From Alphaproteobacteria bacterium (GTDB lineage Bacteria; Pseudomonadota; Alphaproteobacteria; JAGOMX01): 5,336 bases of DNA. The stretch lies in NCBI GenBank assembly GCA_016742295.1, contig JACVCA010000108.1, positions 1 through 5,336 of the forward strand, in the 5' to 3' direction. The notes below the pieces were generated by a model. It saw only the letters and a program-made list of their open reading frames with translations. It ran no database searches and had not been told where the DNA came from. This document shows positions 1 through 5,336 of this stretch, piece by piece. Positions within the stretch are counted from its first letter, which is position 1, and each line of letters starts with the position of its first letter. Both the position numbers and the translations under genes were made by a program.

Positions 1-375
1 ATTTTCACCTGTAACAGCTTTTAACAAGCCTTGAAAACGCTTTCGCCCTTCAATACTTTCAATGGTAGTGACCTTAATTCGATGACCACAAAAGCGTTCA
101 AAATCAGCTTTTGCAACCAAAGGACGGTCAAGCCCAGGAGAAGAAACTTGAAGCATATAGGGATTTTTTATGGGATCAGCGACATCCAACAAAGCTGAAG
201 ACTCGCGACTTACCAAAGCACAATCCCGCACTGTAATTGGCGTTCCATCCAAACGCTCAATTAAAATTTCAAGTGTTGCCCGCTGTGATCCTTGAAGTTG
301 TAAACGAACAATATTGTACCCCATATTTGCTAAAGAGGCCGCCAGAATATGTTCAATACGTGCTTCAACTGTCAT
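1..375 (-). CDS. rimP: Ribosome maturation factor RimP (N-terminal 125 codons, 3' end beyond window)
   Basis: RimP binds the small ribosomal subunit in the cytoplasm and assists late 30S maturation. The reading frame is open from an ATG at 375 to the window edge at base 1, giving 125 codons that start MTVEARIEHILAASLANMGY. The hallmark segment LQVSSPGLDRPL lies at about residues 80-91, and a DCALVSRESSALLD segment precedes it, both typical of alphaproteobacterial RimP. The visible part covers the N-terminal domain and the start of the C-terminal SH3-like domain; full-length members run roughly 150-200 residues, so the missing end is the window boundary and not a truncation. The start is supported by an in-frame TAA two codons upstream. 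The only purine-rich stretch, AAGGGTGG at 399-392, sits about 16 bases before the ATG, too far for a standard Shine-Dalgarno. In most bacteria nusA and infB follow; that cannot be seen here. Confidence 0.96.
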   Translation of the reverse strand, partial: MTVEARIEHILAASLANMGYNIVRLQLQGSQRATLEILIERLDGTPITVRDCALVSRESSALLDVADPIKNPYMLQVSSPGLDRPLVAKADFERFCGHRIKVTTIESIEGRKRFQGLLKAVTGEN

Positions 376-413
376 AGTTTAAATAATTTGACCACCCTTA
401 GCTGATGCGTATG

Positions 414-449
414 AAAACAAAAAGGTGGACTATATAATGCCCACCCTTT
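414..449 (-). terminator. Intrinsic-terminator-like hairpin between the promoter region and rimP
   Basis: On the minus strand AAAGGGTGGGC (449-439) pairs with GTCCACCTTTT (430-420) over eleven positions, with two G-U wobbles, around the eight-base loop ATTATATA. The tail is TGTTTT (419-414). This is a good Rho-independent terminator shape for leftward transcription. Read on the plus strand the same hairpin is followed by ATTTT, so it could work in both directions, but no rightward gene precedes it. Because it lies upstream of the rimP ATG, it either stops leftward read-through from the mre operon or attenuates rimP transcription. The sequence cannot distinguish the two. Confidence 0.6.
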
Positions 450-463
450 ATTTTCCAACAAAA

Positions 464-480
464 CCCGTGCCGAAGCAGGG
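464..480 (-). promoter_or_regulatory. Small UUCG-loop hairpin in the presumed rimP leader
   Basis: Read on the minus strand, CCC TGC (480-475) pairs with GCA and GGG (470-464) around a UUCG loop closed by C-G, with one bulged C at 467. UUCG loops closed by C-G are known to be unusually stable. TTTT follows directly at 463-460, so it could act as a short pause or termination hairpin, though the stem is only six pairs with a bulge and the T run is short. It falls just after the predicted start of the rimP transcript. Confidence 0.4.
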
Positions 481-493
481 CGAAACTTTATGA

Positions 494-521
494 ATAATAT
501 CTATTTCCCAGAATATTGCAA
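494..521 (-). promoter_or_regulatory. Candidate sigma-70 promoter for rimP
   Basis: On the minus strand TTGCAA (521-516) and TATTAT (499-494) are separated by 16 bases. The -10 box matches consensus at five of six positions and the -35 box at four. Transcription would begin near 487, giving a leader of about 110 bases before the rimP ATG that contains both hairpins described below. It is read from sequence alone, in AT-rich DNA where chance matches are common. Confidence 0.4.
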
Positions 522-577
522 GGAATTTTTGTACCTATGTTCTAGGATTTAAAAAAAGCTTATATCAAGAAGAAGTA

Positions 578-605
578 TTGACCCAAAAATTTTGAAAGGT
601 ATAGT
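578..605 (+). promoter_or_regulatory. Sigma-70 promoter of tRNA-Leu
   Basis: TTGACC (578-583) and TATAGT (600-605) are separated by 16 bases on the plus strand, each matching consensus at five of six positions. The predicted start, around 612, falls within a few bases of the mature tRNA 5' end at 614. That placement makes it a convincing promoter, with a very short 5' leader left for RNase P to remove. Confidence 0.65.
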
Positions 606-613
606 GTGCATGT

Positions 614-700
614 GCCCCTGTGGCGGAACCGGTAGACGCGGCAGACTCAAAATCTGTTAACCGTGAGGTTGTGGGAGTTCGAGTCTCCCTGGGGGCACCA
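614..700 (+). tRNA. tRNA-Leu (anticodon CAA)
   Basis: This is a class II tRNA of 87 bases that reads UUG leucine codons. The acceptor stem GCCCCTG (614-620) pairs with TGGGGGC (690-696), with two G-U wobbles at the inner end. A697 is the discriminator base and CCA (698-700) is encoded. The D stem is GCG/CGC (623-625, 637-639), with the GG of the D loop at 631-632. The anticodon stem is 641-645 with 653-657, and the seven-base loop CTCAAAA (646-652) carries anticodon CAA at 648-650. The long variable arm, AACC-GTGA-GGTT, is the mark of tRNA-Leu or tRNA-Ser, and A at the discriminator position favours Leu. The T arm is GGGAG-TTCGAGT-CTCCC (673-689). A run of six T follows at 702-707 and may help end transcription. 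Confidence 0.97.
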
Positions 701-786
701 ATTTTTTCTTTATGCTAATTTTAAGTTTGATTGAACAACAATTCAAAAGAAATTTCTTTTTATTTAAAGTAGGGTATTAAAAAAAA
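701..786. other. Convergent intergenic gap with weak AT-rich palindrome
   Basis: The tRNA (rightward) and mrdA (leftward) converge here. Each needs its transcript ended, yet no GC-rich hairpin is present. What can be seen is T6 at 702-707 just after the tRNA, and a perfect 16-base palindrome AAAAGAAATTTCTTTT at 745-760 that continues into T-rich sequence on the plus strand. An A/T-only stem with no natural loop is a poor terminator. Termination may therefore depend on Rho, or leftward transcripts may run on to the stronger hairpin at 449-414. Confidence 0.35.
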
Positions 787-2604
787 TTACTCCTTATTTC
801 GTTTTTGAGTTTCAAGCAGTATATCGCGTCCCAGAGGCGCTGCTACAGATCCTCCCCATCCTCCATGCTCAACGACAACCGAAACAGCATAGCGCGGATC
901 ATGAACAGGTGCAAAGCCGACAAACATAGCATGATCCCTATCTTTCCAAGGACGCTCAAGAAGGTGGAGCCCTCTTTCGCGTTCTTGCATCGTAATACGC
1001 TTAACTTGTGTTGATGAAGTTTTTCCTCCCATCTCCCACCCTTGTTCCAAGATTTTTGCTCCTCTTGCAGTTCCCTTTGCTCCATTCACAGCTTGATTCA
1101 TTCCTTCAGTAACAATTGAGAGTGAACTTGCTTTAAAACCGAGTGAAGATACCTCTTCTTTAGGCAGCACAGTATTCCCAATGGCGAAAAGTAATTTTGG
1201 GCTAACTGCTTTTCCACCATTCACTAACCTTGAAACCATTAAAGCTAATTGCAAAGATGTTACAAGAAGGTAACCCTGACCAATTCCTGCAAGAATGGTT
1301 TCTGCAATTGTCCAAGTATGTCCGTAATGTTCTTTCTTCCAAGCTTTATCTGGAATTAACCCTGCTTTCTCTCCAGGAAGTTCAATACCTGTTAAATCCC
1401 CAAGCCCACATCGACGACTAACTTCAGCAATTTTTTCAATCCCAATCTTTTGAGCGAGGATATAGAAGAAGACATCACAAGAAGTTGCTAATGCTTCGAT
1501 TACGTTAACAGAACCATGACCACCTTTCTTCCAGCAATGAAATCTGTGGTTGTTAAGCCGCATGTGACCATGACAAGACACACGATCTTGCGGAGTAATA
1601 ATATTAGATTCTAAAGCTGCCAAAGCAATCAGCATCTTAAAGGCAGACCCTGGTGAATATTCTCCGCTAACTGCCTTATTCGTAAGGGGATTATAAGGGC
1701 TATGAAGCAGTCCTTTCCACTGTTCTGATTGAATGCCTGTGGTAAAGAGATTGGGATCAAAACTGGGAAATGAACATAATGCAAGAACCTCTCCTGTATG
1801 AATTTTCATCACTACCGCGCTTGCACTTTGCTGTTGAGAAAGTATCAGATTTACAGTATTTTGCAATTGTATATCAATTGAAAGTGTAACATCTATTCCA
1901 GGCTGACACGGGGTATAATTGATTTCCCTTATGACACGCCGCTTTGCATTGACTTCAATTTCACGGTATCCCGGCACACCTTGAAGGGTTTCATCAAGGG
2001 ATTTTTCAATTCCAACTTTCCCTATCTTGAATCCTAAAAGTTTGCGCAAAGGGTGGTCTTTAGCTTCTTCTTCTGAAGCTGTTTGAATATAACCAAGGAT
2101 ATGAGCTGTTCTTTCACCATATAGGTAGGCGCGACTTAATCCTTCTTCAATAAAAACCCCGGGCAGGTCAGGTGCATGTACTTCCATCAAGCTTACTTCT
2201 TGCCAAGTTAAATTTTCCTTGATGATGACTGGCATAAAGACTGGAGAACGCTTTATTTCTCGCAAAACTCGCTCTACTGTTCCTGTCTCCAGACTAATTC
2301 TTGCATTTACCTTATGAAGAGTATCAGTAAGATTTTTACCTGCTTCCTTGAGGATGACCAAGCGAAAATTCTTAGAATTAGTAGCAAGCTTATAACCATA
2401 TCTATCTAAAATTAGCCCTCTCTGAGGAGGCAGCAATTCAAGCTTGATACTGTTTCCTTGGGCAAGAGTTAAATAATGCTCTGATTTCCAGATCTGCAGA
2501 TAATACATTCGTCCCAAAAGGGTAACTCCCAGAGCTGCTTTTATGCTTCCTAAAAGGACTGCGCGACGAGTAAATGCAGATTTAGTATCATCTTTGCTCG
2601 ACAT
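787..2604 (-). CDS. mrdA: Penicillin-binding protein 2, elongasome peptidoglycan DD-transpeptidase
   Basis: PBP2 is a class B penicillin-binding protein anchored in the inner membrane, with a periplasmic domain that crosslinks lateral-wall peptidoglycan together with RodA and MreBCD. The protein has 605 residues, within the family range. A short cytoplasmic N-terminus is followed by one membrane anchor (about 15-32) and the pedestal start PPQRGLILDRYG (59-70). The pedestal segment GIEKSLDETLQG lies at 198-209. The transpeptidase domain has the SxxK motif S320-AF-K323 with the nucleophilic serine, and S375-C-D377 as the SxN-type motif. The third motif is unusual: K528-T-S530 where KTG or KSG is expected. 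C344, C357, H363 and C376 form a candidate zinc site. The ATG at 2604 follows the mreD stop by three bases and has AAGGAAG (2620-2614) as a well-spaced ribosome binding site inside the end of mreD. It is the last gene of the leftward operon; rodA does not follow. Confidence 0.97.
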   Translation of the reverse strand: MSSKDDTKSAFTRRAVLLGSIKAALGVTLLGRMYYLQIWKSEHYLTLAQGNSIKLELLPPQRGLILDRYGYKLATNSKNFRLVILKEAGKNLTDTLHKVNARISLETGTVERVLREIKRSPVFMPVIIKENLTWQEVSLMEVHAPDLPGVFIEEGLSRAYLYGERTAHILGYIQTASEEEAKDHPLRKLLGFKIGKVGIEKSLDETLQGVPGYREIEVNAKRRVIREINYTPCQPGIDVTLSIDIQLQNTVNLILSQQQSASAVVMKIHTGEVLALCSFPSFDPNLFTTGIQSEQWKGLLHSPYNPLTNKAVSGEYSPGSAFKMLIALAALESNIITPQDRVSCHGHMRLNNHRFHCWKKGGHGSVNVIEALATSCDVFFYILAQKIGIEKIAEVSRRCGLGDLTGIELPGEKAGLIPDKAWKKEHYGHTWTIAETILAGIGQGYLLVTSLQLALMVSRLVNGGKAVSPKLLFAIGNTVLPKEEVSSLGFKASSLSIVTEGMNQAVNGAKGTARGAKILEQGWEMGGKTSSTQVKRITMQERERGLHLLERPWKDRDHAMFVGFAPVHDPRYAVSVVVEHGGWGGSVAAPLGRDILLETQKRNKE

Positions 2605-2607
2605 AGC

Positions 2608-3117
2608 TTAGTGCTTCCTTGGAACACAATTGTGCGCTTTAAAAAGAATGAGGGTAAGGAGGGGATACAATAAGATTGCAAGACTCAGTTGGAATAGAAG
2701 AGAAAGAGGGTCAATAAAAGAATGGATTAAAATCATAAAAACACCCCACTCAAGAACCTGAGTCACGACAAGGTAAAATATTAATCCCCCCCATATCAGC
2801 ATAAAAGATCTACCCCCTAGATGCTGTTTTATTTCCCAACCAATCGCATAGGCACTTAAAAGCAGGCATGAGGAAAATCCAAAGGGGTTTCCGGTGATAC
2901 TATCACGAAAAAGACCCATAAGTATAATAATGAGAGGCGGAATTAAATCTGGTCGATATATTACCCAATAATAAAGCCCAGAAAATAAAAAATGAAAATC
3001 AAAACTTAAAAAAAATGGTATAATTACACTATCAATTGCAGTAAGCATAAATAAAGTTAAGGTTGGTATACCCTGTAATACGCGCAAATAAAAATTTTCT
3101 ACAACTGGGAAGGCCAT
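2608..3117 (-). CDS. mreD: Rod shape-determining protein MreD
   Basis: MreD is a small polytopic inner-membrane protein that, with MreC, couples MreB filaments to the periplasmic wall-synthesis enzymes. The 169-residue product is strongly hydrophobic, with about five to six membrane segments (roughly 18-36, 43-55, 60-75, 80-95, 104-121, 125-160, the last possibly two). The family pattern is visible in YRPDLIPP (54-61) and GLFRDSITGNPFGFSS (68-83), matching the usual conserved G-L-x-x-D---G-x-P-x-G stretch. The length is normal for the family. Sequence conservation in MreD is low, so the call leans partly on position between mreC and mrdA, where this gene is expected. The ATG at 3117 lies 12 bases after the mreC stop, and AAGG overlapping that stop codon may serve as ribosome binding site, though its spacing is rather long. 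Confidence 0.92.
   Translation of the reverse strand: MAFPVVENFYLRVLQGIPTLTLFMLTAIDSVIIPFFLSFDFHFLFSGLYYWVIYRPDLIPPLIIILMGLFRDSITGNPFGFSSCLLLSAYAIGWEIKQHLGGRSFMLIWGGLIFYLVVTQVLEWGVFMILIHSFIDPLSLLFQLSLAILLYPLLTLILFKAHNCVPRKH
2614..2620 (-). promoter_or_regulatory. Ribosome binding site of mrdA, inside mreD
   Basis: AAGGAAG on the minus strand lies nine bases before the mrdA ATG and is embedded in the last codons of mreD. It is the clearest Shine-Dalgarno in the operon and fixes the mrdA start. Its position means that ribosomes finishing mreD cover it, so translation of the two genes is probably coupled. Confidence 0.7.
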
Positions 3118-3129
3118 AAATAGACTGCC

Positions 3130-4017
3130 TTAATCATTAGAAATGTCTTGAGAAAAAGGAGGATTAAGTAAAACTTGGACATACTCTAATTGATCCCAGA
3201 CTAGGGGAGAACGAACGTATTGGACATGGTCACGTACAACAACCGTTCCTAATAACAGCCCATAAGGAAATACGCCTCCCTTGCCCGACGTTATAACGCG
3301 CTCCCCTTGCTTAACTATCTCCTCGCTCGGGAAATGTATAAGTTTTGGCAAACTGGAGTTGGTCCCGCTCAAGATAGCTTGAGCTCTGGATGTTTCAAAT
3401 ACTACTGGGATCCTGGAACTTGAATCGGTAATTAATAACACCCGAGATGTCGTTTCTCCCACTTCTATAATTCTTCCCAGTACCGCATTTTCTGCAATAA
3501 CAGGCTGCCCCTTCTTAATACCATTTCTACTGCCTGCATTTAAGAGGAGGTTTTGAGTCAGAAGACCGGAAGGATAAGTGATAACACGGGCGGTGAGCAT
3601 CGGAGATGCTTCTTCTTCTACAATGTATAGTTGTTGTTTTAGAGATTTATTTTCGGCACTTAAGCGGTAAGCTAACTCTTGCCATTTCTTAAGGGCATGG
3701 TTTTCTTGTCGGAGGCGTTTATTGAGCGCATGAGCACTCAAAATATCATTGAAATTTTTAACGCCAGATTGCACCCAATCTATTCCAAATGATGTCTGCC
3801 TAATCAGAGGTGCAGAAAGATTCATTAAATAAATACGGAATGTTTTAATAGGTCTGACTTGATTTTGATCTGCAATTAACAATGATAATGACAAAAAGAA
3901 TGCGACTAACAACCAGAGTGCATGACTACGCAGCTTTAAAAAATGGAAAATTCTTTTTGGAATACAATTATCACGTGTCACTTCAAATAGAGGTGTGGTT
4001 AACATCTGTGATTTCAC
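3130..4017 (-). CDS. mreC: Rod shape-determining protein MreC
   Basis: MreC is a bitopic inner-membrane protein whose periplasmic part oligomerises and binds PBP2, relaying the elongasome activation signal. The product is 295 residues from a GTG at 4017. It has a basic cytoplasmic N-terminus, one membrane helix at about 33-49, and a predicted coiled coil at about 86-136 containing RLRQENHALKKW and AENKSLKQQL. A beta-rich domain at about 140-285 ends in the family signature GERVITSGKGGVFPYGLLLG (238-257). The start is uncertain: an in-frame ATG at 4005 would remove four residues, and neither start has a recognisable Shine-Dalgarno. The gap of 39 bases after mreB is the largest in the operon and opens with an A-rich stretch. 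No key region is missing, and the short C-terminal tail after residue 285 looks ordinary. Confidence 0.96.
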   Translation of the reverse strand: MKSQMLTTPLFEVTRDNCIPKRIFHFLKLRSHALWLLVAFFLSLSLLIADQNQVRPIKTFRIYLMNLSAPLIRQTSFGIDWVQSGVKNFNDILSAHALNKRLRQENHALKKWQELAYRLSAENKSLKQQLYIVEEEASPMLTARVITYPSGLLTQNLLLNAGSRNGIKKGQPVIAENAVLGRIIEVGETTSRVLLITDSSSRIPVVFETSRAQAILSGTNSSLPKLIHFPSEEIVKQGERVITSGKGGVFPYGLLLGTVVVRDHVQYVRSPLVWDQLEYVQVLLNPPFSQDISND

Positions 4018-4056
4018 GTTTAGTTGTAATTTTGTCCAAATATCTTAGTCTTTTTT

Positions 4057-5106
<1,050 letters not shown>

Positions 5107-5141
5107 CTAATTGTGGACTGTTAAAACTGAACCATTAAATG

Positions 5142-5181
5142 AGGTCTGCAGTATGTTTACGATACTGCGAGTATCAGGTCT
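5142..5181. repeat. Overlapping inverted repeats flanked by direct AGGTCT copies in the mreB leader
   Basis: Plus-strand GCAGTAT (5148-5154) is inverted as ATACTGC (5162-5168) with a seven-base loop. GATACT (5161-5166) is inverted as AGTATC (5170-5175) with a three-base loop. The two stems share ATACT, so in RNA only one can form at a time. AGGTCT occurs on both sides, at 5142-5147 and 5176-5181. The cluster begins at the predicted mreB transcription start, so it could be a protein-binding operator or a leader RNA structure. Confidence 0.5.
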
Positions 5182-5186
5182 ATAGT

Positions 5187-5216
5187 AAAGTAAGCAGAAT
5201 TTTTTGAGCTTGACAA
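5187..5216 (-). promoter_or_regulatory. Candidate sigma-70 promoter of the mreBCD-mrdA operon
   Basis: On the minus strand TTGTCA (5216-5211) and TACTTT (5192-5187) are 18 bases apart, matching consensus at five and four of six positions. A long A/T-only tract lies just upstream and could act as an UP-like element. Transcription would start near 5180, giving an mreB leader of about 80 bases. The placement is sensible and no better pair was seen before mreB, but the evidence is sequence pattern alone. Confidence 0.45.
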
Positions 5217-5336
5217 TTAAAATATTAAAAAATTACAAAAATTAAAAAATTTTAAGTATTTAGCCAATATTTTAAATTTTTTCCTTTTCTACGTTCATTC
5301 AAGATAATTAAGCAAATATCTAGGGAACAGTGATAA
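5217..5336. other. AT-rich non-coding tract upstream of the mreB promoter
   Basis: Bases 5217-5282 are almost entirely A and T, with repeated A and T runs. The remainder to the window edge is mixed AT-rich DNA in which I see no gene, RNA or repeat. A plus-strand TTGACA (5210-5215) with TACAAA (5234-5239) 18 bases on is a possible rightward promoter for a gene outside the window, overlapping the mreB -35 box. Confidence 0.35.

Noticed and set aside
433..438. Plus-strand TATAAT
   Set aside because: It forms part of the loop of the hairpin at 449-420, has no -35 box at suitable spacing, and no rightward gene lies nearby.
614..700. tRNA-Leu as an attachment site for an integrated element
   Set aside because: No repeat of the tRNA 3' end was seen in the window, and the neighbouring genes are all core genes with no integrase.
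805..1014. Plus-strand open frame of 69 codons, and similar frames at 1230-1421, 3882-4070, 4270-4482, 4780-5049 and 4820-5110
   Set aside because: They lie opposite well-supported mrdA, mreC and mreB coding sequence, resemble no family I know, and are explained as shadows of the real genes.
843..1085. Minus-strand open frame of 80 codons inside mrdA, and another of 60 codons at 4833-5015 inside mreB
   Set aside because: Both are alternate frames of strongly conserved genes, with no independent start signal or recognisable product.
5139..5207. Plus-strand 22-codon open frame starting ATG AGG TCT
   Set aside because: It has no ribosome binding site, is very short, and overlaps the inverted-repeat cluster.

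Overview
The window looks like chromosomal core-genome DNA from an AT-rich alphaproteobacterium. The support is protein-level resemblance. RimP has the DCA/SR and SSPGLDRPL segments typical of the class. PBP2 has the HCWKKGGHG and RDHAMFVGFAP segments usual in alphaproteobacteria. The gene order mreB-mreC-mreD-mrdA is also usual there. The low GC content and A/T-ending codons would fit a host-associated lineage such as Holosporales or a relative, but that assignment is inference and no phylogeny was run.

Layout, left to right. Bases 1-375 (minus) hold the first 125 codons of rimP, cut by the window edge. Bases 376-613 are a non-coding region. It carries a probable leftward promoter, two hairpins in the presumed rimP leader (one terminator-like), and the rightward promoter of a tRNA. 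Bases 614-700 (plus) encode tRNA-Leu(CAA) with an encoded CCA end. Bases 701-786 are a short, very AT-rich gap between the convergent tRNA and mrdA. Bases 787-5097 (minus) are a compact cell-shape operon transcribed leftward in the order mreB, mreC, mreD, mrdA, with gaps of 39, 12 and 3 bases. Bases 5098-5336 are the mreB upstream region: a candidate promoter, an inverted-repeat cluster in the presumed 5' untranslated region, and an AT-rich tract.

How the genes work together: MreB forms membrane-attached actin-like filaments. MreC and MreD link them across the inner membrane to PBP2 (MrdA), the transpeptidase that crosslinks lateral-wall peptidoglycan. The partner glycosyltransferase RodA, often next to mrdA, is absent from this window. 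RimP belongs to a separate unit for 30S maturation, and in most bacteria nusA and infB follow it.

I see no mobile element, CRISPR array, defence cassette or undescribed system. The points worth a second look are a serine in place of the glycine of the PBP2 KTG motif, a Cys3His candidate metal site in PBP2, a three-segment leader before rimP, and overlapping inverted repeats before mreB.
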